Source of the DNA: Epiperipatus broadwayi
Lineage: Eukaryota > Onychophora > Udeonychophora > Euonychophora > Peripatidae
Assembly: GCA_028023455.1 (NCBI GenBank)
Contig: JAQFVV010006220.1
Span: forward strand, 9,133,916-9,197,915
Direction: 5' to 3'
DNA: 64,000 nucleotides
Shown here: piece after piece, positions 12,548 through 24,097 of the stretch
Numbering within the stretch: the first letter of the stretch is position 1
Layout: the number at the start of each line of letters is the position of its first letter
The notes under the pieces: model-generated
What the model was told of the DNA's origin: nothing
Seen by the model: the letters and a program-made list of their open reading frames with translations, nothing else
The model's database searches: none
Made by a program: the position numbers and the translations under genes

Positions 12548-12827
12548 TTATATTTTACGGGAAGTATTCTATTTTATAACTATTATACTATTTGAAAAAT
12601 TTCAAATGCTTAGTTTGAATAAAAACACTTTTATATTCTTTACTATCTTAATCTGCTTCCTCTTTTATTTTAATATATATATATATATCAAATCAAAACT
12701 ACCCCAAATCTAAAATTAAACCAGACCAGCATAAAAATAATATTAAAACACAACATAAGGTTTCACTGCTACAAGCAGACTTCTCAAGTGTAAAGAACTA
12801 CAAAAAAACCACACATTATATATACTA

Positions 12828-13718
12828 TTAAAAACTACCCACAAATCCATTCATTTCCCATCCACCCTTAATATTAAAAGAACTCTTAAATAAGTTAATT
12901 GCTTCAGAATAATAAATTTTCAATAATAAAGACTCTTTAATTCTTCTTTTGATTTCATTTCTCTCAAAGAAGACAACCTTAGCTTCATCATAATCAATAG
13001 TGTGGCCTGTATCTTTTTCATGGACATACAAAGCAGAACTAAGATATCTATTTTTAACTCTACTTTTATGAACCTTTATTCTTTCATTTAAACTCAAACT
13101 ACTCTGACCTATGTAAACCTTCTTACAAAATAAACAAGGAATAAAATATACCACACCAGGAATAGTCTTTCTATCAAAAACTTCTTTTGTATTATTTAAT
13201 AAATTATTCAATGTAACACCCCTTTTCCAAGCAATTTTCTTATTTCCAAACAATTTACTATTTCTACATACAATTTTATAAGAAGACAATTTAAATGGCA
13301 AAGAAATAAAATCATATTTTTCTTTAACCTTTACATCCTTACAAATATTACTATTAAATAAAATACTTTTAACAAATTTATCAGAGTATCCAACACTCAA
13401 ATAATCTTTATAAAATTGATATTTCTGAAACAAAGCTACCCCACTAGAATTATTTAATTTAATATTCCTATGACAATAATTCCTTAAAGCAGCTACTTTA
13501 TGAGATACAGACTGATAGCTATCAGGTTTAATTATAGATCTTAATTCTTTACTTTTAACTAAATGACTGCACAATAAACAATTAGTTTCTATATTTCTAA
13601 TCACCAAAAGATCTAAAAATTTTAACTTACCAAAATCTAACCCCCCTCCTTCTAACACAAATTTTATAGAAGGATCAAAACAATTAAACTCATTTACAAA
13701 TTCCTTTAATTTATCTGT
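12828..13718 (-). CDS. Penelope-like ORF fragment: RT C-terminus plus GIY-YIG endonuclease (copy A)
   Basis: The uninterrupted frame starts at the truncation point, not at an ATG, and reads TDKLKEFVNEFNCFDPSIKF before LEGGGLDFGKLKFLDLLVIRN. This is the typical PLE segment after the RT catalytic motif (...FLDLLVIR). In the 276-residue frame counted from 13658: GVVYFIPC 168-175 (GIY), C175 and C178, VYIGQ 181-185 (YIG), catalytic R193, H197, H213 and H219 in HEKDTGH, and metal-binding E242. The full C-terminus ends at GFVGSF. With the RT catalytic motifs missing it cannot mobilise itself, but the endonuclease frame is intact, which implies recent insertion. Confidence 0.88.
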   Translation of the reverse strand, partial: TDKLKEFVNEFNCFDPSIKFVLEGGGLDFGKLKFLDLLVIRNIETNCLLCSHLVKSKELRSIIKPDSYQSVSHKVAALRNYCHRNIKLNNSSGVALFQKYQFYKDYLSVGYSDKFVKSILFNSNICKDVKVKEKYDFISLPFKLSSYKIVCRNSKLFGNKKIAWKRGVTLNNLLNNTKEVFDRKTIPGVVYFIPCLFCKKVYIGQSSLSLNERIKVHKSRVKNRYLSSALYVHEKDTGHTIDYDEAKVVFFERNEIKRRIKESLLLKIYYSEAINLFKSSFNIKGGWEMNGFVGSF

Positions 13719-13719
13719 A
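13705..13719. other. Palindrome centre (15-nt spacer between Penelope arms)
   Basis: The left arm ends at 13704 (reverse complement GGAATTTGTAAA) and the right arm starts at 13720 with the same bases. The 15 bases between belong to copy A only. No host filler DNA is present, so the two copies were joined directly at their 5' ends. Confidence 0.85.
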
Positions 13720-14736
13720 GGAATTTGTAAATGAGTTTAATTGTTTTGATCCTTCTATAAAATTTGTGTTAGAAGGAGGGGGGTTAGATTTTGGTAAGTT
13801 AAAATTTTTAGATCTTTTGGTGATTAGAAATATAGAAACTAATTGTTTATTGTGCAGTCATTTAGTTAAAAGTAAAGAATTAAGATCTATAATTAAACCT
13901 GATAGCTATCAGTCTGTATCTCATAAAGTAGCTGCTTTAAGGAATTATTGTCATAGGAATATTAAATTAAATAATTCTAGTGGGGTAGCTTTGTTTCAGA
14001 AATATCAATTTTATAAAGATTATTTGAGTGTTGGATACTCTGATAAATTTGTTAAAAGTATTTTATTTAATAGTAATATTTGTAAGGATGTAAAGGTTAA
14101 AGAAAAATATGATTTTATTTCTTTGCCATTTAAATTGTCTTCTTATAAAATTGTGTGTAGAAATAGTAAATTGTTTGGAAATAAGAAAATTGCTTGGAAA
14201 AGGGGTGTTACATTGAATAATTTATTAAATAATACAAAAGAAGTTTTTGATAGAAAGACTATTCCTGGTGTGGTATATTTTATTCCTTGTTTATTTTGTA
14301 AGAAGGTTTACATAGGTCAGAGTAGTTTGAGTTTAAATGAAAGAATAAAGGTTCATAAAAGTAGAGTTAAAAATAGATATCTTAGTTCTGCTTTGTATGT
14401 CCATGAAAAAGATACAGGCCACACTATTGATTATGATGAAGCTAAGGTTGTCTTCTTTGAGAGAAATGAAATCAAAAGAAGAATTAAAGAGTCTTTATTA
14501 TTGAAAATTTATTATTCTGAAGCAATTAACTTATTTAAGAGTTCTTTTAATATTAGGGGTGGATGGGAAGTGAATGGATTTGTGGGTAGTTTTTAATAGT
14601 ATATATAATGTGTGGTTTTTTTTGTAGTTCTTTACACTTGAGAAGTCTGCTTGTAGCAGTGAAACCTTAGGTTGTGTTTTAATATTATTTTTATGCTGGT
14701 CTGGTTTAATTTTAGATTTGGGGTAGTTTTGATTTT
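13720..14736 (+). mobile_element. Penelope-like element, 5'-truncated copy B of head-to-head pair
   Basis: Right arm of the palindrome. Homology with copy A runs through the ORF and the 3' UTR, including the ACACTTGAGAAGTCTGCTTG and TGCTGGTCTGG segments, and stops about 14736. Beyond that point the two flanks differ: AT repeat on the left, GACTAGTTTAGC on the right. Confidence 0.88.
13721..14596 (+). CDS. Penelope-like ORF fragment: RT C-terminus plus GIY-YIG endonuclease (copy B)
   Basis: Same protein as copy A. The frame opens at the junction with EFVNEFNCFDPSIKF and ends at the same GFVGSF stop. In the shared 276 residues only two differ, near the C-terminus (NIRGGWEV here, NIKGGWEM in copy A). 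All GIY-YIG landmarks are intact: VVYFIPC, VYIGQ, NERIKVH, HEKDTGH and RIKESL. Such identity between inverted arms means either one duplicative insertion event or later gene conversion. Confidence 0.88.
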   Translation, partial: EFVNEFNCFDPSIKFVLEGGGLDFGKLKFLDLLVIRNIETNCLLCSHLVKSKELRSIIKPDSYQSVSHKVAALRNYCHRNIKLNNSSGVALFQKYQFYKDYLSVGYSDKFVKSILFNSNICKDVKVKEKYDFISLPFKLSSYKIVCRNSKLFGNKKIAWKRGVTLNNLLNNTKEVFDRKTIPGVVYFIPCLFCKKVYIGQSSLSLNERIKVHKSRVKNRYLSSALYVHEKDTGHTIDYDEAKVVFFERNEIKRRIKESLLLKIYYSEAINLFKSSFNIRGGWEVNGFVGSF

Positions 14737-14744
14737 ATATTGAC

Positions 14745-14767
14745 TAGTTTAGCTTTATGCTTGTAAT

Positions 14768-14801
<34 letters not shown>

Positions 14802-14823
14802 TAGCTTTATGCTTGTAATGTTT
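14745..14823 (+). repeat. Duplicated 27-bp unit separated by a TA microsatellite
   Basis: TAGTTTAGCTTTATGCTTGT and the next bases AATGTTT occur at 14745-14771 and again at 14797-14823, each followed by a TA-rich tract. They adjoin the 3' end of Penelope copy B and may be its true 3' terminal repeat or a microsatellite-mediated duplication. Confidence 0.75.
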
Positions 14824-14829
14824 TTATTT

Positions 14830-16573
14830 ATATATATATATTACCCTTTCTAAAGAGCTCACATTGGCTTTCTAATGCAATATTTGAGGATTATCTCAGT
14901 CATTTAGGTTTCTTTTAATTGATTTAAGGATTATCCTATATCAATTCATTTTAGAGATATCATTGAGTAAAAATCAAGTGATTAAATAACATATGAGTAT
15001 GTATAGTAAATACACCTTATCAATTAAGTGATCCAAAATAAATTATTACAAAAATTATTTTAGATTTATTACATTAAATTTATATAAAATTATTTTCATA
15101 TTTAAAAAAAATGTTTTTTTAACAATATATAATTTAATTGTAATTATGTAAATATATACTTTACAATGTAATATTATCTAATGTATACATATATAATTTA
15201 TGCAGATCCAGCAAGATCAAGCAAAATCAAATATTCTTTCTTACATGTTTTTCTTTAATGAATTTTTTTATTTATTACTTTATAAGAAATTTCTATTTTT
15301 TTTTTATATAAGCAAATATATACACTTCTTTTTAATTCATTTTTTATATTATCACTTAATTTTTGACTTTATCTCAGAATCCAACTATTAATTAATTTGA
15401 TAAATATATTTTGGAAGCAAATAAAACAAACACTAATTTTGAAAATGTTTTTTTTTTTTAATTCTCAAATATTTTTTGTTACATAATATGAATTATTTCT
15501 TCACTTTATATACATATTAATTTGTTATTATTTTAATTTTGCACCTATGGTAGTTTCTCTCTCTACATACTATTGCTGGGTTGGTATTAGCACAGAATTA
15601 TTAGTATTATATAATTTAAGAGAAGTCTATAAACAAATAATTTATTTTACTAATTTTGTGAATACTGTTCTGTTTTATAACAACTGTTGTATACTTTTAG
15701 AGCCGTTAATATTATCACTATCCAGATATACAATAATTATTAATAATAAAAAAAAGAAATGGGATAACCAATAATGGTGTGTTTTTATTTGCAAATAAAT
15801 TTTTTTTAAAAAAAGTTTTTGCATTTTTTTTGCATGGTTCTTTATTATTATTACTCTTATATATACAAAATCAGTATTTATAACTAATGCCTTATACTTA
15901 CATTTCAAACATAAAGTTGCATATTTTTAGAAGAGGAGGGACTAGGGTGATGCCTCTCAAGATGTATTTCAATGAACTAGGTTTCTTCTTTTGGTTCAAG
16001 TTAACAATTCTTTATATGCTATACACTTTTGTTTTATATTTAATATGTATTGAGATCATTGTGTGTGTCATAGCATACAACATCATAGTAGGGTGTGTGC
16101 ATGTATATATAAAGTTGAAAGGAAAGGTAAAAATAAACACAGACAAAACTTTTTTTTAGATATTTTCTATATTCCACTGGAATAACAGTTAAGGATTAAA
16201 TAATTTTGAATTAAAAATTTTTTTTTTATAAATTAAACATTTAAAAATGTCTAATTAATATTTATTAATTCTGATTTTAAAAGGAAAAGAAACATGTTTT
16301 TATGTTACAATAGATATACTGGTAATTCTAAAAGTTGACTATCTATTTTTAATAGCAAATTTCTTAAATTAATGTTTGTATAAAATATTTTGATAAAATC
16401 CACAAAGTTGTTTTTCAAAGGATTAAGTTGAATTGAAAAAGAATCATTAACTTTTTTTTTCAACTAAGGTAGGGAGAAAATTTATTTTTAATTACTGTAT
16501 TTTTTTGTTCATACTGATTATAAAAGTTTTGGAAAAAAGATTAGAAGAGAATTTTTTAAGAGTTACCATAATA
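14830..16573. other. Non-coding AT-rich stretch
   Basis: Several 60-90 codon frames are present here, but they are rich in Phe, Tyr, Ile and Leu as expected of random AT-rich DNA and show no motif. I see no gene. Confidence 0.5.
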
Positions 16574-16910
16574 ACTGAAGGCAGGACAGTGCAAGTCCAG
16601 CAGCTGCTACTAGTTCACCAATGGTACAGTATTGATTCACATTGGGTCCAGGATAAGCTTTTCTGTGTTTCGTTAGGTTACATATATGTGTGTATTAAAC
16701 AGCATTGAGACTGAAGGGAGATCATTGCAGGTCAACAGTTACCTGGATTATACTTTCCTGATAATGACAAGAAGCCAGTCTAGTGTTAAAAGGGATCAGT
16801 TTACCCTGAGAAACCATCAGCTTGCTAAAGAATTCAGTTATATATATACTGTTTTATCTGTAAGCAGAGGGGCACAGATAGGGGTCCAGCATCATATATA
16901 TATATATCAA
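16574..16910 (+). repeat. Unclassified GC-richer repeat with two diverged 136-bp units
   Basis: ACTGAAGGCAGGACAGTGCA at 16574 recurs in diverged form at 16710 (ACTGAAGGGAGATCATTGCA), each followed by a GTC-CAG-rich tail. The block stands out from AT-rich surroundings and ends in TA repeats. It could be a decayed tandem satellite or part of an old element; no coding frame is convincing. Confidence 0.4.
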
Positions 16911-16919
16911 GTATAACTG

Positions 16920-18235
16920 CTGAGCTATTTTAAATAATTCATTGAAAATGACATTTTAAATCTATAATTGAAAAGTAAAAAAAATAAATAAATGATTGAC
17001 TCATAGAGAATTTTATTTTGAAAAAAAAAACTAAACCTCAAAAATCTTTCTAGACTAGGAAAAAAAACTTGCTGGATTTATAATTAATAAAGAGTAACCT
17101 ATTAAAAAGAATACTTTTATAAAGGACTGTCAATGAATTAATTTTTTTTAAAAAAGGAAAAAAAGGTAAAAAAAGAAAATCGTTTTTTTGTTGTTGTTGT
17201 TCATTAAATAATAAATGAATGAATGAATGAATAACTGATTCATATATACACATATATGGGTAAATTTTATGTATAGTTTCTACATGGAATTCAATTGTGA
17301 AAATATAATGTTTATTAAGTTTATTATATTGATAAATTAAAATTATGATATAAATATCAGGATGTACACACATTTCCATGTAATCATACAGATATATGTA
17401 AAACTGCTTATATAGATGCATTTAGGTAGACACCTATATGTTAAAATTAATCATATGTTTTATTATTATATGACAATTTAAATATGTTTATAAATTATTA
17501 TACCACATGTCTGTGTGCTGATATATATACATGTGTTTTATGTAAACCCATTATGAAGTATTTGTAAATCACAATGTGATAGCTAATTGTATTAATCAAA
17601 ATCAGAAGGCATAATTGACATGTTTGGTATACTCAGCAAACCTTAATTTCATTTTAATAGTTAATAATAAATTTATATTTTATTGTTAAAGTTATTCCAG
17701 TGAATTTACTCAATCCTAAATAGTTTTCAAACATTATATTATAACGATCCAAAAGAAAGTGAACATCGAATCTTACCATAATCTGCACTACAAGGGTGCC
17801 ATCTAGGCATTTGAACCTAGAAAAAATTATAAAGTAGGGAGATACACTGTTAAGATCCTACTTTATTTTATATTTAGACTGTTAGCCCATTGTCACTAGC
17901 TCAGTGAAATAGCAGAGATTTAAAACATTTTTTATTATGTTTTAATAAAGATTTATATTCTCAAAATATATTAATATCTAAAAAAAGAATAAAATAAGCC
18001 ACTGCCAGTAATTAACACACCAACAATATTTATTTACGCACATATATAATCATTTTAAATTTGAGGAATAACATTTATTATTTGGATTTTAATATTAATT
18101 TTTAATTTAAATTATTATTTTAAGATTTTAAATCATCCACACAGATGAATTTTCGATTTATTTTAAGATTGTCGTGTATGAATAAAACTACATAGATTTG
18201 TATTTGAAAAGAAAATATTCTATCCCTTATATAAT
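16920..18235. other. Non-coding stretch
   Basis: AT-rich. A small patch at 17770-17900 (GGGTGCCATCTAGGCATTTGAACC) has a tRNA-like flavour but I could not fold it. A GAAT repeat lies near 17214-17232. The minus-strand frame at 17050-17421 looks random. Confidence 0.4.
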
Positions 18236-18980
18236 CTTAGGCCAAAAGTTCGCAGTCAAACCAGTGTCAATCCATCTGATACATTGATGTATTCAATGTA
18301 GCATGAAAATACAACAGCACTATATACTATACTGTCAGGAATGGACATCTGAACAGTATAGTTAGAGAGGACATTGACTCTTTGTTCAATACAGGAATGT
18401 TACATCTGTATGGCAAGAAGAACAATAAAATAAAAACTCCATAGGAAGGGACTGTGCTCTTTTTTGCCAACTTATATCCCATCTATAGGCAAAAGGGTTT
18501 GTGTGGCATATACAGCGATTCTGCATGTAGCAAACCTCATACATCTACTAATTACACTGATATATCCAATCCATTGACCCAATTTAACTACGAAACATAT
18601 AACCTAAGATTACCCTCCCCTAATTTATTAATATAACTTTACAAATCTATATAGCCATTCATGCCCAACTTAAATTTAACATTTATATACGTTCGCACAG
18701 ATAAATTTTATAAAATTTGTTTTATAATGTTGAGTATTGATCGGCTGCATAGATTCCACAGTCAAAAACATTTCAAAATAAACATAACCAATCAAAATAC
18801 AAAGTTATTGATAATGTCAATTGCAGAGGGAATACAAGAAACCCAATGGCATTCATCATAAGATGCCGCATTGACATCGATGACTTATATATTCTAATCG
18901 AATATAAAAACCACAACATAATTAACCGCTAACAAATCCATGCAATGTCCATACCCAACTTAAATTTCATGCATTTAAAT
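18236..18980. repeat. Unclassified CpG-richer block, possible old element
   Basis: CpG dinucleotides are clearly commoner here than in the neighbouring AT-rich DNA (for example around 18640-18720 and 18860-18940). A diverged direct repeat of about 40 bp, CCCAACTTAAATTT with similar upstream bases, occurs near 18663 and 18955. No coding homology is recognised. Confidence 0.35.
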
Positions 18981-19720
18981 AATTTGTACAAATCAATATT
19001 AACAGAAATAAAAAAAAATGGAAATGATTTTTTTTTTTTTTTTAGCAAACTCAAATATATATAATTTAAACATTAATTATCAATTTGAAAATCAAATAAG
19101 AGTTCATTTTAAAATTTAGATTAGCTGAATCTTTAAAAAAAATAACAAAAGTTCTTAATTACTTTTTTTTTGTTAATTTGTAAAGTTCATAGCTCATGGT
19201 AGAAGATTCCAGGTTCCTGTTTTTAATTCCCATGACGTCTCCATTGGAAAATCGATCTGATGTTCTGGAGGTGGCATTATCTGTTTCCATTCTGATATTA
19301 CATTCATTTCATTTTTTTTTAAAATAGAGAGTGTGATATGTGCATCCTATCACAGCTCTCAAACACAAAAAAGCTGGAACTGTCTGGAACTCAATATTTT
19401 TCTTTTTATAGTAATCCTCCGGATTCAAAAAACAAAACGTCACTGTTCCGATCATTTTCATTAAGGTCCGAGAGGTTTGGTGCTTTCATTGGTCAAGCTA
19501 ATTTCTTTATTTTCTTATCTATCTTTCATCAGACTTTTTAATTATACAAGAGCCCCAAGGGCTAGCTTGCTTTTCAATTAATTTATAAAACAATCATTTC
19601 CATTTACAAAAATATTTTATCTTTAAATCTTGTACTTTTTTTATAACAAAGTACGTTCAAATACTTTTATTTATTAAAAAAAATATTTTTAAAGTTTTGC
19701 ATCTGTGCGAATATATATAC
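18690..19720. repeat. Possible foldback: inverted 20-25 bp arms around 18695 and 19705
   Basis: TATATACGTTCGCACAGATA near 18690-18710 matches the reverse complement of a segment near 19695-19720 (GCATCTGTGCGAATATATAT) with a few changes. The arms are about 1 kb apart and might be termini of a non-autonomous DNA transposon. The CpG-containing block at 19230-19560 lies between them. Confidence 0.4.
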
Positions 19721-22425
19721 GTTTAACAACTCTTTAATTTTTTTTAGCTTTTTAGATTTTTAATAAATTTATTTTTATTTGCAAACTTAGTTTTTATTTT
19801 AAATTAATGTAACAGCATATTTATATATCGTTACAATATATTAGGATTATATCTTTTGCTTATATTAATAGTTATAGAGCTTTTTTTCCTAAGCTAGATT
19901 TGTAATAATGATGTTATATAAAATGGGTTTATATTTAGTGTTATGGGCATCCAATTGATGATGATTCTGGATTAGTGCAAAGAGAATATAATTTAAAGTC
20001 CATGTAATCTATTTTATTTAGTTTAGTATTTATTAGAAATTAAATTTATAGTTGGCTAATACTTTAAAGATACTAAGTGGCCAGAATAGTGATCATGATC
20101 ATCATGTTTTAATATCCCACAATAATTTTCTATTGTTATATTCTTATGGATTAGTACTCAAAACTGTTCACCCAAATTATTGTTTACATAATCTGCCTCA
20201 AGATGTCAAGGACTAAATAATTAGCTTGTTCTATAATAGACCAATTTTAAATCCAGTCACAAGATTCACTATTGATTTATTTTTATTGTTGATCATTCAT
20301 GATAATGAATTGTTATTACTCTGTGTAATGCTGATGAGTTCATAGTTACTTAATATAATTAGCTGTTCTGATATCTCATGCTATTCATCTCTCAGACTCA
20401 GTCCTCATATTCATTTATATTTAATTATATATTTAAATTTTGTAGTAACTTGGGGTTACTTATAGGTGTTAGTGTTTATCTCTCAGGCTCATACTTGTCA
20501 TATTGATATGTTTTTTATATTTAATTTTAAATTTTGTTTATTTGGTATTGATGATGATGAATGGCATCATTCCAGGTTTAACTGGAGACCCCAAGATACA
20601 TACCATTATAGTATACTATACAAATTTACCACACAAATGAATACTATTAGGAATGATATATTTACAAAAGTGAATATATAATCTGTTTTTCCTTCTTTTA
20701 CAATATTTTCAACAATGCTTTAACATAATTTTTGAAAAATGTGGACATAGAAACAAACATTTCAATTTTTACACTTCATTAATGTTCATAATAATGTAAA
20801 TAATGATGTGTTATTCAAGTAGAATTCTATTTTTGAAACTACTAATACTAGGTTCATGTGAGATAATACAGTTTCAGCAGAAATAGATGATATACATCCA
20901 TACCCTATGAGTAATACCCAAAGAAGATCATTCTGTACTATTATATACAACTTAAACTAGTTCTCAGCACTGTTTTCTAAAATACAATTGCATAATTTTT
21001 ACCAGATAGTATTTGGATTAATAACAAAAAGGTCTTTTAAAACAGTTACCATGTAGAACATTCTCATTATTGTATAATTGATAAGTGATGTTAAAGTTCA
21101 CATTGTGGTTTCTGAAAAATTTTAGTAAGAATAAAATAGTTAAACATATTAAATCTAAATTTTAAAAAGATTTGCAGGAAGACCAAAATGTTATAAAAAA
21201 TGTTAATCTGCAGTTAACAATTTAGTTTTAGAATATTTAACTTGCTTTAATATGATATTAGAAAATATGAAAGAATTTAAATTTAGTTCATTCAATAGAT
21301 CACCATGCCATATAGTATGCTCACTGGTGAAAATTTTTGGATGGAATATAATAGCTTTATCAATAGTTTGCTGATAATAGTAATTGCTTAAAGTTGTAAT
21401 CTTTTACAATGGTTATATATGCTTGTTTTGTGGAAGTAGAAATAAGCATGGGATATATTAATTCCAAGCCTTCATGAGTAATGGAAAAAAAGTGTAAAAA
21501 TATATATGGTTCTTTTAAGATAAAGAATGTTACTGATTGTAAAACCAACACAAACATCCAAACCCTCTAATAAGTTAAACTTTTTCTAAAAAAAAAAAAA
21601 ATTTTTACTTTTGTTCCTTAATAAACTCAGAGTGAAAAACAATTCAAATTTTCATCTAAAATATATCTGTTCATAGATGATTAATTTTAATTTAAGCAAA
21701 GTCTTTAATTTGAATAGGCTGCATGAAATCTAACTATTAAAATAATATGGGAAAACTTTAGGAGTCTTAACCCATTATTCATCAGTGTGTGCTGCAATGA
21801 AATTATCATCACATGTAGTAGATATTATCATTCTCCTTGAAATATTAATCAAAATATATATTTACTACCCTATCAGATGACCATGAGGTCAAGGGATTTT
21901 TTAGTACTAGAAGTAGTCTATAAAGATACAATTCTAATCAGTTCGTCAATTAGTTAATCTTATTTGGGATAGACTTGAGATTAAGAAAAATAAATATGTT
22001 CTATTTAATTAACATATCCTGGTCTGTGTATGTAAAAAACGTTATTCTTTAAATAAAGAAAAAAAATGTAAATAGAAATTAATTTTTCAAAAAAATATGA
22101 GTTTTTTTTTATTTTTACACGAAAACAAAATAATAATAATTCAAGTTTAATGATTTATATAGTTTTTAAAAAAAAATTCAATGCTCTATATTTCTTTCAA
22201 AAATTTCTTTAAGATGTCAACTGTCATTTTTTAAAGAAAAATATGTGTAAACCATTGTTTAAAAAATAATTTATCAAATTATATTGTGACAAATAATTAA
22301 AAAATATAAACAACAAAATTAATTTTATATGAAAAGCTACAGAAGTGTAAAGTGAATCCATATGTAATTCTTCCAAAATTTCTTTCAGTCCACATTACTT
22401 CTAAATCTTTTACAAAAAAAAAAAA
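19721..22425. other. Non-coding AT-rich stretch with a short direct repeat
   Basis: A diverged direct repeat (ATCTCTCAG-CTCA ... ATTTAATT ... AAATTTTG) occurs at about 20391-20442 and 20480-20538. No gene, RNA or transposon protein is recognised in the rest. Confidence 0.4.
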
Positions 22426-22431
22426 CCCTGT

Positions 22432-22590
22432 ACTTTTCATAATGCTTTATGTAAGATATGACACTTTTGACTGACTAGCAGTTTGAAAGGGATAGGTGTA
22501 AGATATTTTAAATATCTAATGATTTCTTAATCAATCACGATTGTCTTAAATAAAGCATTGAGAAAAATGCATTATGAAAATATTTTTTTT
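22432..22590. repeat. Possible MITE with imperfect terminal inverted repeats
   Basis: CTTTTCATAATGC and the following TTTATGTAAGA at 22433-22456 are mirrored at 22540-22590, where CTTAAATAAAGCATTGAG and GCATTATGAAAATA occur. The total is about 155 bp, a size typical of non-autonomous DNA transposons. No clear target duplication was found. Confidence 0.4.
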
Positions 22591-23511
22591 TTGTAAAATC
22601 AGAGCATACTATAATGGATATAAAACAGCATTTCAATAGCTCTCTTAAAAAAAAGTCTTCTATTCATCCCTTTTCAACTTTATAAAGTGTTGATAAATAA
22701 ACTACCATTACTCATTAGAATGGTCAATTTCTCAATGGTGTGGGTTTAAATGATTCTCTTTGTTTTACAAATGAAGAATAATACTCTTTATTAACCATTG
22801 TTGGATGGCTTGTTATGAATTGGCAACCTAAATAAAAATTGAAACCTGAAAATAGCTTCAAGAATTATCAATTTTGGATTTAAACTCTCATTATAGACAT
22901 AGCGAGCAGATGCATGGCCACAATACTGTGATATCTTTCATATTATACTAGATTATCATCTAAATCATTAAGCCCTCTATGATAATTTGTATGATCAGAA
23001 AAAATTTAACTGGAACGTTTTTACAAGTTCTTTGTCCCAAAAAAACTTGCAGTAACTGAGCAATAGGCTTATTACAATCAACATTTTAAGAATGAATTTT
23101 TGTAAACACAACTATTCTCTTAATAGAAGTTTCTTACCATCTACATAAGAGCAAATAAGTATTACAGAATTAGTTTTTACACTTGGTATTATTCATTTTC
23201 CACATTAATCTTAGATAATCCCACTAAACATTAAAACTACTTAAAAATACTGCAGATCATAACAGCAATGATAAGAGGAAATACCCAAAAGTAATTCATT
23301 CTATGAAGGGCAAGTGCATTGTAGCACATGCTTTTACTGGTAGATGTCTCTTGTGAAATCCTCCTGAATCAGTCTGCCAACCATCATCAGTGACGGAAGT
23401 TGTAATATGACATAATAAATGTTTTCATTATGTGGGTATTGCTTATTTGTCAATTTTTTGTCATGACTGAAAGGTTGGAATAATATGAAATTCCATTTCT
23501 GTTAAAAAAAA

Positions 23512-24097
23512 AATGGCAGGGAAAATAGCTGTAATGTTTGAAACAGCTTACAAAAAAGTTGCTGTGATGAAAACACAAGTTTACAAATGATTTTTAATGG
23601 GTCAAACTCATCTCATTCTAAAAAAGAACAAGTGCAATCCAATGTGAATATAATTCTGATTTGTTTTAGATGCAATTAACATCATTCACTCAGAATTCCT
23701 TCATAATGATCAGGTGTTTTGCCTACAAGTTCTGAAACATTTGTATAATGTGATAAAAATGAAAATGTCCCAATTTGTGGCAAAGTGATGATTGCAAACT
23801 TCATCATAATAATGCATCAGCATACATAGCCTTGAGTGTGAAACAATTTTTAATTAAATGCAGCATGATCCAGCTTATTCATAAGTGATATTCACTCAAT
23901 TTCATTCTGAGTGACATTTTTTCTCCTGTAAATGAAAAAATGCTTAATCAAACTTGACAATGGTGAAAAAAAAATGATGATGTTAAAAGGCATCACATTG
24001 CAAAAAATTCAGAACTGCTTCAAAAATGGGAAACACATTAGACTGGTGCATTATATCAAATGGACAGTATTTTGAAAGGGATTCAATTTGTAACTTA
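23512..24097 (+). pseudogene. mariner-family transposase relic
   Basis: Broken plus-strand translation follows mariner transposase in order. The helix-turn-helix part reads ETAYKKVAVMKTQVYK, corresponding to the usual ..AYGD.AMSRTQVYEW... Then come HSEFL and FCLQVLKHLYNVIKMK. The catalytic block around 23796-23835 reads LHHNNASAYIALSVKQFL, where functional proteins have HHDNAPAH, so the second catalytic Asp is now Asn. The tail around 24000-24090 reads LLQKWETH, then SNGQYFE-like and DSICNL-like pieces. About 100 residues holding the first catalytic Asp are deleted, and several frameshifts occur. Terminal inverted repeats were not found. Confidence 0.8.

Larger units (their letters stand above)
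12690..13719 (-). mobile_element. Penelope-like element, 5'-truncated copy A of head-to-head pair
   Basis: Left arm of a 1-kb palindrome. It reads on the minus strand from the end of the RT domain through the GIY-YIG ORF to a 3' UTR ending about 12690, next to an AT microsatellite. The arm matches 13720-14736 almost base for base. Its 5' end carries 15 bases (13705-13719) absent from the other arm; they continue the coding frame (TDKLK), so the two copies were truncated 15 nt apart. Confidence 0.88.

Noticed and set aside
15200-16159. Several overlapping 60-90 codon frames
   Set aside because: All have random AT-rich amino-acid composition.
17050-17421. 123-codon minus-strand frame
   Set aside because: Low-complexity Tyr/Ile/Phe content across microsatellite-like DNA, with no start context or homology.
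20321-20345. CTGATGAG resembling a hammerhead core
   Set aside because: No pairing stem II and no GAAA at the right distance follow; a chance match.
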